This document shows, one piece after another, positions 8,073-16,058 of a stretch of DNA of 64,000 bases. The DNA comes from Novosphingobium resinovorum (GTDB lineage: Bacteria; Pseudomonadota; Alphaproteobacteria; Sphingomonadales; Sphingomonadaceae): positions 1,054,001 through 1,118,000 of the forward strand of contig NZ_CP017075.1 of the NCBI RefSeq assembly GCF_001742225.1, read 5' to 3'. A model generated the notes under the pieces. It made no database searches and was not told the origin of the DNA. It saw nothing but the letters and a program-made list of their open reading frames with translations. Both the position numbers and the translations under genes were made by a program. Position 1 is the stretch's first letter; each line of letters starts with the position of its first letter.

Positions 8073-9572
8073 ATGAACATTGCCCTCCTTCTCGAAATGG
8101 CGGCCGAGGCCGCGCCCGACCGCGTCGGCCTCGTCTGCGATGGCAAGCGCTGGACTTACGGCGACCTTCTCGCCGCAGCACGCGGCGCCTTCTCGATCAT
8201 CCAGGACAGCGGCGCGGAATATGTCGCCCTCCTCGACGAGAGCAGCGAGGCGGCGGTGATCGCAGTGTTCGGTGCGGCGCTGGCCGGCGTACCGTACTGC
8301 CCGCTCAACTATCGCCTTCCCGACGCCGACCTCGCCGCATTGCTGGGCCGCATCGCCCCCGCCCTCGTCATCGGCGACGAGGAGCGCGTGACGCGCATCG
8401 CAGACGGACAGGGCCACACGATCTTTTCGCGCGAAGAATTCACCCTCAAGGCGCAGGAGACGGTCCCGGCGGACGACGCGCGCGAATACGATCCCGGTGA
8501 AGGCATCGCGATCCAGCTCTTCACCAGCGGCACCACGGCCGCGCCCAAGGCGGCGATCCTGCGCCACTCGAACCTGCTCGGCTATATTCTGGGCACGGTC
8601 GAATTCGCCAGTGCCGGCGAGGCCGATGCCGCGCTGGTGGTCGTGCCGCCCTATCATATCGCCGGCATCTCGGCGCTGCTGTCCTCGATCTATGCCCAGC
8701 GCAAGATCGTCATGCTGCCCGCCTTCTCGCCCGAAGGCTGGCTGGCGCTCGTCGAGGCGGAGGCGATCACAAATGCCTTCGTCGTGCCGACCATGCTGGC
8801 ACGCATCGTCGACGCCATGGAGAGCGGCACCGCCGCCCGAACCGCATCGCTGCGTGCCATCGCCTATGGCGGCGGCAAGATGCCGCTCGAGGTCATACAC
8901 AAGGCGCTTGAGCGTTTCCCGGCGGCGGGCTTCACAAATGCCTACGGCCTTACCGAAACCAGTTCCACCGTCGCCCTGCTCGGCCCCGACGACCATCGCG
9001 AGGCGCTGGCGTCCGATGATCCGAAGGTTCGCGCCCGCCTGACCTCGCTCGGAAAGCCGATCCCGACGGTCGAGATCGAGATCCGCGGTGAGAACGGTGA
9101 AGTCCTGCCTCTGGGTGAGCCCGGCGAAATCTACGTGCGCGGCGAGCAGGTTTCCGGCGAGTACAAGGAAAAGAGTGCGCTCGACGCGCAAGGCTGGTTC
9201 CCCACCCGAGACGCCGGCTACATGGACGAGGACGGCTACCTGTTCCTCTCCGGCCGCGCCGACGACGTGATCGTGCGCGGGGGTGAGAACATGTCGCCCG
9301 GCGAGATCGAGGACGTGCTACTCACCCATCCCGCCGTCGCCGACGCCTGCGCCTGTGCGATCCCTTCGGTCGAGTGGGGCGAGGCGGTCGGCGTCGCCGT
9401 CGTCACGCGCGATGGTTTCGATGCCCCTGAGGAGACCGAATTGAAGGACCTTGTCCGCTTGCGCCTGCGGTCCTCGCGCGTGCCGGAGAAGATCGCCTTC
9501 GTCGCGGAGCTTCCGTACAACGAAATGGGCAAGCTGCTGCGCCGCAAGGTCAAGGAAGTCCTTGCCGGCTGA
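8073..9572 (+). CDS. AMP-forming acyl-CoA synthetase (class I adenylate-forming enzyme)
   Basis: Activates a carboxylic acid to its CoA thioester using ATP; cytoplasmic. 499 residues. Motifs in order: the P-loop-like LFTSGTTAAPKAAILRH near residue 150, the adenine-binding TNAYGLTETSS, the hinge SGRADDVIVRGGENMSPGEIE, and the C-terminal catalytic lysine region LPYNEMGKLLRRKVKEVL (A10-like; NEMGK where many have P-x-T-x-x-GK). All core residues are present. The next gene starts inside this reading frame (TTG at 9562), which implies translational coupling. Together with the small protein upstream, CoA-transferase and amidohydrolase it forms one plus-strand operon. Substrate unknown. Confidence 0.93.
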   Translation: MNIALLLEMAAEAAPDRVGLVCDGKRWTYGDLLAAARGAFSIIQDSGAEYVALLDESSEAAVIAVFGAALAGVPYCPLNYRLPDADLAALLGRIAPALVIGDEERVTRIADGQGHTIFSREEFTLKAQETVPADDAREYDPGEGIAIQLFTSGTTAAPKAAILRHSNLLGYILGTVEFASAGEADAALVVVPPYHIAGISALLSSIYAQRKIVMLPAFSPEGWLALVEAEAITNAFVVPTMLARIVDAMESGTAARTASLRAIAYGGGKMPLEVIHKALERFPAAGFTNAYGLTETSSTVALLGPDDHREALASDDPKVRARLTSLGKPIPTVEIEIRGENGEVLPLGEPGEIYVRGEQVSGEYKEKSALDAQGWFPTRDAGYMDEDGYLFLSGRADDVIVRGGENMSPGEIEDVLLTHPAVADACACAIPSVEWGEAVGVAVVTRDGFDAPEETELKDLVRLRLRSSRVPEKIAFVAELPYNEMGKLLRRKVKEVLAG

Positions 9573-10761
9573 GCACATCACGCAAGGCCCGGAGATCCCT
9601 CTGGCGCGGTGGGCCGACCGGCAGTTGCAGGCGATGGCCGAAGCCCATGGCCTGCCGCGCCTCGCTGGCGCTACCCTGATGGGAGAGCGCGCCGCCGGTG
9701 GCGGCTATATGATCAGCGGCACGACCTCAGCCGGGCTCGGCGGCAGTCGGCTGATGCCCACGCGGGACGGCAACTGGTTCGCGCTCACTTTGATCCGCGA
9801 CGTGGACCGCGAACTGCTGCCCGCGCTTTTCGGTGACGACACGATCGACACGCGCGACTGGAACGCGATTGCTGCAGCCGTGCTGCGCCATGACGTCAGG
9901 GATCTCGTCGAGACCGGACGCACGCTGGGGCTACCCGTCGCTCGCATGGACGAGATCCCCGCCTTTCCCGCCCTCGAGGTAATGCTGCGCGGAGAAAACC
10001 GGAAAAGGGCAGCCCTGCACCAAGCGCTGGTCGTCGATCTTTCCGCGATATGGGCCGGGCCACTGGCGGGCCACCTGTTCTGGCAGGCAGGCATGGAAGT
10101 CGTGAAAGTCGAAAGCCTCACCCGGCCCGACCTGATCCGCCGCGACGATCCGGCGACCTTCGACCGGATCAACCAGGGCAAGGCGAGCATCCTTGTCGAT
10201 TTCGCCGACGATGCACAGAAGGCCGCGCTCGTCGCGCTGATCCGGCGCGCGGACATCGTGATCGAATCCTCGCGGCCCCGCGCATTGCGCCACCTCGGCA
10301 TCGACGCCGAGACACTGATCCGCCAAACGCCGGGGCTGGTCTGGCTGTCGATCACCGGGCACGGAGCAAGCGGGGAGGCCGCCGACTGGGTCGGCATCGG
10401 CAACGACTGCGGCGTCGCGGGCGGCCTCACCCGCGCGATGGCCGAAGCGGGGGGCGGCATCGGCTACGTGGCGGACGCCGTGGCCGATCCGCTCACCGGC
10501 ATCGTCGCCGCACGCGAAGGGCTTGCCGCGTATGAAAGCGGCGTCGCGCAGCGCATCGGCCTGTCGATGAGCGCCATCTGCGCGATGGCGCTCGCCGAGG
10601 AACGCGCGCATAATCGCGCGATGATCGACGCCGAACTGCGCGGTTGGGGACAAGCTGTCGGCCATCTTTTCCCGATCGTGGGCACACGCCCCCTCAAGGC
10701 GGCCGTGCGCCCGATCGGAGCCGATACCGCGCGCTATCTCGGCGCGCTGGCGCCATGCTGA
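9562..10761 (+). CDS. CoA-transferase family III-like protein with permuted domain order
   Basis: 399 residues from a TTG at 9562 (AAGGA at 9552-9556), overlapping the stop of the synthetase. The usual N-terminal CaiB signature (VVDLSAIWAGPLAGHLFWQAGMEVVKVES) appears only at about residue 155. The first ~150 residues (SRLMPTRDGNWFALTLIRDVDRELL ... LGLPVARMDEIP) look like the small C-terminal domain of CaiB enzymes, so the domain order seems circularly permuted. A candidate catalytic Asp lies in VADAVADPLTGIVAAREGLAAY. From memory, actinobacterial homologues share this layout. The stop overlaps the next start as ATGCTGA. It may pass CoA to or from the product of the neighbouring synthetase or amidohydrolase; this is inferred from context. 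Confidence 0.78.
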   Translation: MPAEHITQGPEIPLARWADRQLQAMAEAHGLPRLAGATLMGERAAGGGYMISGTTSAGLGGSRLMPTRDGNWFALTLIRDVDRELLPALFGDDTIDTRDWNAIAAAVLRHDVRDLVETGRTLGLPVARMDEIPAFPALEVMLRGENRKRAALHQALVVDLSAIWAGPLAGHLFWQAGMEVVKVESLTRPDLIRRDDPATFDRINQGKASILVDFADDAQKAALVALIRRADIVIESSRPRALRHLGIDAETLIRQTPGLVWLSITGHGASGEAADWVGIGNDCGVAGGLTRAMAEAGGGIGYVADAVADPLTGIVAAREGLAAYESGVAQRIGLSMSAICAMALAEERAHNRAMIDAELRGWGQAVGHLFPIVGTRPLKAAVRPIGADTARYLGALAPC

Positions 10762-12182
10762 TCCGCAAAGCAGAAATCTGGGGCCTGTCCCACGGTGACG
10801 TCAGGATCGAAGGGCAACGCATCGCCTCGATCGGAAACCTGTCCCCCCGCCCCCGAGAGCAGGTCATCGATGCGCGCGGCGGATTGCTGCTTCCGGGACT
10901 GCACGATCATCACATCCACCTCGCCGCGCTCGCCGCGCAGCAAGCCTCGGTGTCCTGTGGACCGCCCAGCGTTCTGAGCCCCGCTCAGTTGGCGCAGGCC
11001 CTTGAGATACCGGGCACCGGATGGCTGCGCGCCGTCGATTTTCACGAGAGCGTCCTTGGCGGCACCTTGCCCGATGCCAGGATGCTGGACCGCATGGTTC
11101 CGGATCGACCGGTGCGTATGCAGCATCGCACCGGGCGAATGTGGCTTCTCAATTCTCGCGCGCTGGAAGCACTGCTTGCCCTTGCCGATCCGCCACCGGG
11201 GCTTGAACGCGAAGCCGGGCGTTTCACCGGGCGCCTGTTCGACGAAGACGCGTGGCTCAGCCGCACGCTCGGCAGCACGCTCCCCGATTTCGCGGAAACC
11301 AGCAGCCAGCTTGCCCGCTTCGGCATCACCGGCGTGACGGACATGTCGCCGCGCAACGACGCTGTCGTGGCGCAGCATTTCGCACAGCAACGCGCTGAGG
11401 GGCGACTGCTCCAAGCACCGACGCTCGCCGGAAGTCTGGCACTGTCCGAGCAATTTCCACCGCACTGCACCCTTGGCCCGCTCAAGCTGCATCTCCACGA
11501 AAATGCCCTGCCCGACTTAGATGCGGCACTGAGCCTAATCCGGGCCGGGCGCGCACAAGGCCGTGCCCTGGCCGTGCACTGCGTCACCGAAGTTGAACTG
11601 GTGTTCACGCTCGCCCTGCTCGAAGCAGACGGGAGCGCGCCCGGCGACCGGATCGAGCATGTCTCCGTCGCCTCTCCCGATCTGGTGGCGCGCATGCATG
11701 GCCTCCGCCTGTCAGCGTGCGTCCAGCCCCACTTCATTGCCGAGCGCGGCGACCGCTATCTGGCCGACGTCGATCCCAGGCATCACGTCGATCTCTACCG
11801 GTTGCGCAGCCTGAAGGCGGCAGGCATGCCCCTCGCCGGCGGGAGCGATGCCCCTTACGGCTCTGCGGATCCGTGGAAATCCATGGCCGCCGCCATAAGC
11901 CGCCGCACGCCCGGCGGTGCGGTCATCGGACCGAACGAAGCGCTCACACCCGAAAACGCACTGGCGCTCTATCTCGCGGACCCGGCGGATTTTTCACGCC
12001 AGCGCCGGATCGCGATCGGTGCCACGGCCGACCTTTGCCTGCTCGACCGCCCCTGGGCCGAAGTTCAGGCCCGCTTCGACAAGAACGACGTGCGCCTCGT
12101 GATCGCGGGCGGAAAATTAATCCACCAGCGCATCGACAAGCCCCCATTCGAGCGCCTTCTTCGCGCTAAGGCGTCGGCCTGA
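10755..12182 (+). CDS. amidohydrolase family 3 (YtcJ-like) metal-dependent hydrolase
   Basis: 475 residues, the usual length for the family. Hydrolyses a C-N or similar bond with one or two divalent metals; cytoplasmic (no signal peptide). Metal ligands visible: LPGLHDHHIHLAAL (HxH at His53/His55), ALAVHCVTE, GDRIEHVSVAS, and AGGSDAPYGSADPW with the catalytic Asp. The start ATG (10755) overlaps the TGA of the CoA-transferase (ATGCTGA), so translation is coupled. Its last 66 bases overlap tail to tail with the minus-strand crotonase gene. The operon position suggests it hydrolyses an amide or lactone-like intermediate, or an ester of the activated acid; this is not established. Confidence 0.88.
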   Translation: MLIRKAEIWGLSHGDVRIEGQRIASIGNLSPRPREQVIDARGGLLLPGLHDHHIHLAALAAQQASVSCGPPSVLSPAQLAQALEIPGTGWLRAVDFHESVLGGTLPDARMLDRMVPDRPVRMQHRTGRMWLLNSRALEALLALADPPPGLEREAGRFTGRLFDEDAWLSRTLGSTLPDFAETSSQLARFGITGVTDMSPRNDAVVAQHFAQQRAEGRLLQAPTLAGSLALSEQFPPHCTLGPLKLHLHENALPDLDAALSLIRAGRAQGRALAVHCVTEVELVFTLALLEADGSAPGDRIEHVSVASPDLVARMHGLRLSACVQPHFIAERGDRYLADVDPRHHVDLYRLRSLKAAGMPLAGGSDAPYGSADPWKSMAAAISRRTPGGAVIGPNEALTPENALALYLADPADFSRQRRIAIGATADLCLLDRPWAEVQARFDKNDVRLVIAGGKLIHQRIDKPPFERLLRAKASA

Positions 12183-13073
12183 CAGCACCAGAAGCGCCGT
12201 GCGATGGCGCCCGATCCGGCGGGTCAGCGAGACGCAGCCTCCCGCGCCCGGAATGATCCCCATCGCCAGTTCCGGCAATTGAAACCATGATCGGCGCGTT
12301 GCCGTGACGCGCCCCGCGAAGGCGGCAAGTTCGAGTCCCGCCCCCACGCAGGCGCCATCGATCTCGGCGACGAAGCGGTCGGCGCACAGCACCGCCTGAT
12401 TGGCGGGCAGCGTCCGGCGGCGGATCGCATGCGCCGTCGCCGGGTCCAGCGTCGTCCCGAACTCCCCGATGTCCGCACCGACGCTGAAGCAGCGCCCCTC
12501 CCCGCGCAGCGTGATCGAGGTAATCGTGGGATCGAGGTTCACCAGCGCAAAGGCTTCCGACAGGGCATCGCGCATCGATCGATCGATCGCATTGCCCGCT
12601 CCGGCACGATCGAGAGTCGCGATCACCGTATCCCCTTCCCGCACAAGACGGACGGCGCCTGGCCCGCGCTTTGCGTCCGGTGGTGCGCGCCGGGCCAGCC
12701 ACGTGCGATGTTCGTTGCCACCCTGAAGCGCCGCATAAGCCAGCGACTCGGCAACAAGCCCATCCTTCAAACCCAGCGACGGCAGCAACCGCAGCAGTTG
12801 AACAAGCGTCGCCGCAGCGATCGGGCAAGCCTCTACGGCTTTCCGGATTTGAAAAGGATCGAAACCATCTTCGACAAAAGTATCCAACTTTTCGGCACCG
12901 CCCTCGTGGTGCGCCCCAATTCCCACCACCGGCCATGGCGGCGGATTTCGTCCGTCCGCCTCATTCGGTGCGCTATCGCCATCGATGAAAGAAATCGGCC
13001 CGCCCCAATCCGGCCCGCTCAAGGCAAACCTCGACCTAGAACCCGTCAGGTCGCCAATTCCGACACTTTTCAT
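12117..13073 (-). CDS. enoyl-CoA hydratase/isomerase (crotonase) with ~130-residue N-terminal extension
   Basis: 318 residues from the ATG at 13073 (AGGGA about six bases upstream). The crotonase core starts near residue 140: NAIDRSMRDALSEAF, then GRCFSVGADIGEF, CVGAGLELAAFAG and FQLPELAMGIIPGAGG. Both catalytic glutamates of hydratases are kept (LEL and PEL), so hydration of a 2-enoyl-CoA is plausible. The extension (WPVVGIGAHH ... AAATLVQLLRLLPSL ... ESLAYAALQGG) is not part of a standard ~260-residue crotonase; I know it only as an uncharacterised N-terminal region of some actinobacterial crotonases. Longer starts up to 13241 exist but lack a ribosome site. The 3' end overlaps the amidohydrolase gene by 66 bp on the other strand. 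Confidence 0.85.
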   Translation of the reverse strand: MKSVGIGDLTGSRSRFALSGPDWGGPISFIDGDSAPNEADGRNPPPWPVVGIGAHHEGGAEKLDTFVEDGFDPFQIRKAVEACPIAAATLVQLLRLLPSLGLKDGLVAESLAYAALQGGNEHRTWLARRAPPDAKRGPGAVRLVREGDTVIATLDRAGAGNAIDRSMRDALSEAFALVNLDPTITSITLRGEGRCFSVGADIGEFGTTLDPATAHAIRRRTLPANQAVLCADRFVAEIDGACVGAGLELAAFAGRVTATRRSWFQLPELAMGIIPGAGGCVSLTRRIGRHRTALLVLSGRRLSAKKALEWGLVDALVD

Positions 13074-13250
13074 ATGGTCCCTGAGTGATTCCCGGTGTTC
13101 TCGTACCGGCATGGACCGCTCCGGCGGCATTGACCATCCCTCCCGATCGCGGGCCTGTATCATCTCGTAGCCCGCAGCGTTTGGAAACAGGCTCGACCGA
13201 CGGATTGCGCCATCTGCCACATGTTCGACATTCGTATACAAAAACTTCTA

Positions 13251-13279
13251 TTGATGAACACCTCTGTTGATGCTAACCA
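13251..13279 (+). promoter_or_regulatory. putative promoter of the IclR-type regulator gene
   Basis: TTGATG (13251-13256), a 17-base spacer, TAACCA (13274-13279). The -10-like hexamer lies inside the 18-bp palindrome at 13271-13288, as expected for a repressed, possibly autoregulated promoter. Assigned by eye. Confidence 0.35.
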
Positions 13280-13288
13280 AAGTCAGCA
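13271..13288. promoter_or_regulatory. 18-bp palindromic operator candidate, copy 3
   Basis: TGCTAACCAAAGTCAGCA: arms TGCTAAC/GTCAGCA with one mismatch around CAAA. It shares 15 of 18 bases with the site at 3657-3674. It lies 109 bp upstream of the IclR-type start and about 200 bp upstream of the divergent crotonase. Confidence 0.6.
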
Positions 13289-13396
13289 AAAAACGAGAAT
13301 GACTCAGTTATCTCGGAAACGACTCGGGGATTGAGGCAGTACTCGGCGCTAACGATCGAGTTCATCAACCACGCAAGAGGGAAGGAGAGAGACCTC

Positions 13397-14209
13397 ATGG
13401 CTGGCAAGGCAACGTCATCGAACAAGGCAAAGATCGCACGTCGCGTGATCGAGGTACTGGAGTACTTCGACGACGCGCACCGTGAAGCGACCGTCATGGA
13501 CATCGTGCGTCGGTACAACCGGCCGCAGTCGAGCACCTCGGAGCTGCTTTCGAGCCTCGTCGAGCTGGGTCTGCTGCACAAGGACCCCTACTCGCGCGCC
13601 TACAGCCTTACCCCTCGCGCGGCGCTGATCGGCACTTCCGGTCAGCCGGAACTGGTGCGTGACGGCCGTATCGTGCGCCTGATGGACCGCCTTGTCGCGC
13701 AGACCGGCCTTTCGGTGGCGCTGCATTCGATGGTCGGCCTCGACGCGCAGATCGTGAACTGGCGCCATGGCCCTCGTGCCCCCGCCGCGACCCGCGAACT
13801 GGCCGGCGGCGTAAAGGAGCCTCTGGCGCGCAACGCACCGGGCTGGCTGATGCTGTCCACCGTCACCCGCCAGCGCTGCGAAGGCATGGTGCGCCGTCTC
13901 AACGCCGAGGCGGTCGAACAGGAAAAGTTCGCATTCTCGGAAATGATGGCTCGTATCGACGCCTGCCGCGATCCGCGCCACCTGTTCGGCCCGGCCGGTT
14001 TCGCCACCGGTGCCGATGCGCTGAGCGGCCTCGTCCCGCGTCAGCCGGAAGGCCATCCGCTGGTCGTCAGCATCGTCTACGGCAAGGATGACAAGGTGAA
14101 CCCCGAGGCGCTGTTCCAGTGCCTGCGCGACGCTATGCGTGCCTGCCTGCCCGATCCGGCGGCGCAGCATGCACAAGCCAGCGTCGAGCAGTTCTCGCAC
14201 GCCGCCTGA
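13397..14209 (+). CDS. IclR-family-like transcriptional regulator
   Basis: 270 residues. N-terminal winged helix (ARRVIEVLEYFDDAHREATVMDIVRRYNRPQSSTSELLSSLVELGLLHKDP, residues ~13-65), then a larger effector domain (DRLVAQTGLSVALHSMVGLDAQIVNW ... GWLMLSTV ... HPLVVSIVYGKDD), matching the IclR layout, though similarity in the effector half is loose. The start is ATG at 13397 with AAGGAG (13382-13387). Its own promoter overlaps palindrome copy 3, so this protein is one candidate reader of all three sites. A strong terminator follows, so it is monocistronic. Confidence 0.8.
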   Translation: MAGKATSSNKAKIARRVIEVLEYFDDAHREATVMDIVRRYNRPQSSTSELLSSLVELGLLHKDPYSRAYSLTPRAALIGTSGQPELVRDGRIVRLMDRLVAQTGLSVALHSMVGLDAQIVNWRHGPRAPAATRELAGGVKEPLARNAPGWLMLSTVTRQRCEGMVRRLNAEAVEQEKFAFSEMMARIDACRDPRHLFGPAGFATGADALSGLVPRQPEGHPLVVSIVYGKDDKVNPEALFQCLRDAMRACLPDPAAQHAQASVEQFSHAA

Positions 14210-14229
14210 CTTTCACATATCCCAACGGG

Positions 14230-14269
14230 AAAAGGCCTTGCGAGCACGTCTCGCGGGGCCTTTTCTTTT
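14230..14269 (+). terminator. Rho-independent terminator of the IclR-type gene
   Basis: AAAAGGCC ... GGCCTTTT stem with inner CGAG/CTCG pairing, followed by TTTTCTTTT. It begins 20 bp after the stop codon. Confidence 0.85.
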
Positions 14270-14278
14270 GCCGATGAG

Positions 14279-14359
14279 GCTTCAACAGGCTCAGCCTGGG
14301 CGGAATTCAAAGGGCATTAAACCAAGTCCGCTCACCCTGAGCTTGTCGAAGGGTCAGGC
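14279..14359. repeat. intergenic inverted repeat family A, copy 1
   Basis: Left arm GCTTCAACAGGCTCAGCCTG and right arm CTCACCCTGAGCTTGTCGAA enclose about 30 variable bases. This is the widespread REP-like element of sphingomonads and relatives. Other copies: 25465-25547 (well kept) and 15863-15940 (eroded). Confidence 0.8.
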
Positions 14360-14388
14360 GCCGTGTCCGAAACGACGCCTCCCTTTTC

Positions 14389-15729
14389 TCAGACCTCCTG
14401 CCCGGCCATGCGGTTGAGGCGGTCGGCATCGTCGTGGCGCATGAACATCTTCATGATGTCGCCCGAGGTGACCGGACGCACTTCGCCTTCTGCCAGCGGC
14501 CGCTCGCCAAGCGAGGACTTGGGAGTGATGTCCACGCCTGCCGCTGCAGCTTTTGCCCGCAGCGCACCGACCGTCAGATCGGCCTTGGCGTGGTGCTTGA
14601 AGGGATCGAAACGGAACCAGCGCATCGCGTTGCCGTGCGTGATCTTGTCGATCTGCGCGTCGGTCAGGTGATTGATCGTCGGCCACAGGCGCTCCGGCAC
14701 TTCGGGCCAGAGCGTGTCGGAATGCGGATAGTCGCACTCATAGGCGATGTTGTCCTCGCCGATGAAGCCGATGTTCTGCAATCCGAACGCATCGTCGATG
14801 AAGCAGTTCAGGAAGTGTCGCTTGAACATCTCGCTCGGCTTCAGGTCCTGGAAGCGCGAATGCGTCCAGTACTTGTGGCGCGAGTTGGAGAAGTCGGCCC
14901 GCTCGGTGAAATAGGGCACCCAGCCGATCGAGCCTTCCGACAACGCGATGCGCAGGTCCGGGTACTCGTGCAGCGCCTCAAGCTGCAGCCAGTCCGACGC
15001 GGCATAGGCGATCGTCATCGGCATCGTCGAGATCCACGCCTCGATCGGAGTCTCCATCGACGCATGCGGCGCAGGATTGCCGCCGCCGATGTGGATGCAG
15101 ATCGTCATGTCGAGATCGGCGATAGCCTTGTAGAACGGCTTCCAGTACTCGTTGTGGATGCTCGGCAGGCCCTGGCAGGTCGGGTTCTCGCTGATCGACA
15201 CGGTGTGGCAGCCCTTGGCGCTGACCCGCTTCAGTTCGGCGATCGTCGCGTCCATGTTCCAGGTCGGCAGGATAGCACAGGGGATGAAGCGCCCCGGATG
15301 CGCGCCGCACCATTCATCGATGTGCCAGTCGTTATAGGCGCTGACATGCTTCACCGCGAGGTCGCGGTCGGGCACCCGGTGCAGGCGGCCACCTGCGAAG
15401 TCGAAGACCGATCCGAAGTTGAGCGAGGCGGCAACGCCGTTGACGTCCATGTCCTTCACCCGCTCGTCCACCATGTAGACGCCGTCGCGTAACTGGTCGA
15501 GCGAGGTCGGCTCCATGCCGTATTCCTCGAAAGGCCGCCCGACCACGGCGTTGAGTGCGACCGAGGCGAAAGTCTGCCCCTGGTAGACCCATACATCCTT
15601 GCCGTTCTCGTCCTTCACCATCCTGGGCGCGGATTCGAGCAGATCGCCGGACAAGTGGTTCTGGAACATGTCGGGCGGTTCGCTGATGTGGTCATCGACG
15701 CTGATGATGACCATGTCGTTCATTTCCAT
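14389..15729 (-). CDS. amidohydrolase family 2 (ACMSD/LigW-like TIM barrel)
   Basis: 446 residues from the ATG at 15729 (MEMNDMVIISVDDHISEPPDMF). A longer frame begins upstream, but its N-terminus overlaps a repeat and lacks a ribosome site. The family performs metal-dependent hydrolysis or non-oxidative decarboxylation. The N-terminal metal motif reads DDHISEP (HxxE instead of HxH), a variant I know from actinobacterial members. Further family signatures: CIHIGGGNPAPHASME, LRIALSEGSIGWVPYF, NIAYECDYPHSDTLWP (terminal catalytic Asp region) and ITHGNAMRWFRF. It is a single minus-strand gene between IclR and the fused dehydrogenase. The substrate is unknown; release of CO2 or hydrolysis of a ring-derived acid would fit the surroundings. 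Confidence 0.87.
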   Translation of the reverse strand: MEMNDMVIISVDDHISEPPDMFQNHLSGDLLESAPRMVKDENGKDVWVYQGQTFASVALNAVVGRPFEEYGMEPTSLDQLRDGVYMVDERVKDMDVNGVAASLNFGSVFDFAGGRLHRVPDRDLAVKHVSAYNDWHIDEWCGAHPGRFIPCAILPTWNMDATIAELKRVSAKGCHTVSISENPTCQGLPSIHNEYWKPFYKAIADLDMTICIHIGGGNPAPHASMETPIEAWISTMPMTIAYAASDWLQLEALHEYPDLRIALSEGSIGWVPYFTERADFSNSRHKYWTHSRFQDLKPSEMFKRHFLNCFIDDAFGLQNIGFIGEDNIAYECDYPHSDTLWPEVPERLWPTINHLTDAQIDKITHGNAMRWFRFDPFKHHAKADLTVGALRAKAAAAGVDITPKSSLGERPLAEGEVRPVTSGDIMKMFMRHDDADRLNRMAGQEV

Positions 15730-16058
15730 CTCTCGTCTCCCGTGAGTGCGTGCGCCGGCGCTTCTTCCCGCTTGTCTTTTGCCGGTGAGACTATCGTGCT
15801 CGCGCCGCGCTAGCCACATGCACGCCAGAGCCATCGCTTGTGCGATTGCCGCTCCCACGCGGGGGCTTCGTCAAGCTCAGCCTGAGCGGAAACAACGCAT
15901 ACGCCCTTCCAATCGGCTCGGGCCTAGCTTGTCGAACCCCGCTCTTTACCGCCCGCCCCATCGTGCCTGCGATTGCCGCCGAGGCCGGATTGAACACCCT
16001 TCCAACCTGTGTTCAGGACGATGGTGAAGCAAAACGATAAGCTCCGGGAAAGCCTGCC
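15730..16058. other. 329-bp divergent intergenic region
   Basis: Between the minus-strand amidohydrolase and the plus-strand fused dehydrogenase. It contains an eroded family A repeat (15863-15940). The rest has no convincing gene or operator, and the 18-bp palindrome is absent here. Confidence 0.5.
15863..15940. repeat. intergenic inverted repeat family A, eroded copy
   Basis: GGGCTTCGTCAAGCTCAGCC matches the left arm well; the right arm has decayed to GGGCCTAGCTTGTCGAACCCC. Confidence 0.65.

Larger units (their letters stand above)
13074..13396. other. 323-bp divergent intergenic region
   Basis: Between the crotonase (minus) and the IclR-type regulator (plus). It holds a putative promoter (13251-13279) and the third copy of the 18-bp palindrome (13271-13288). 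The part next to the crotonase (13074-13240) is open on the minus strand but shows no good start signal. No other gene is visible. Confidence 0.5.
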
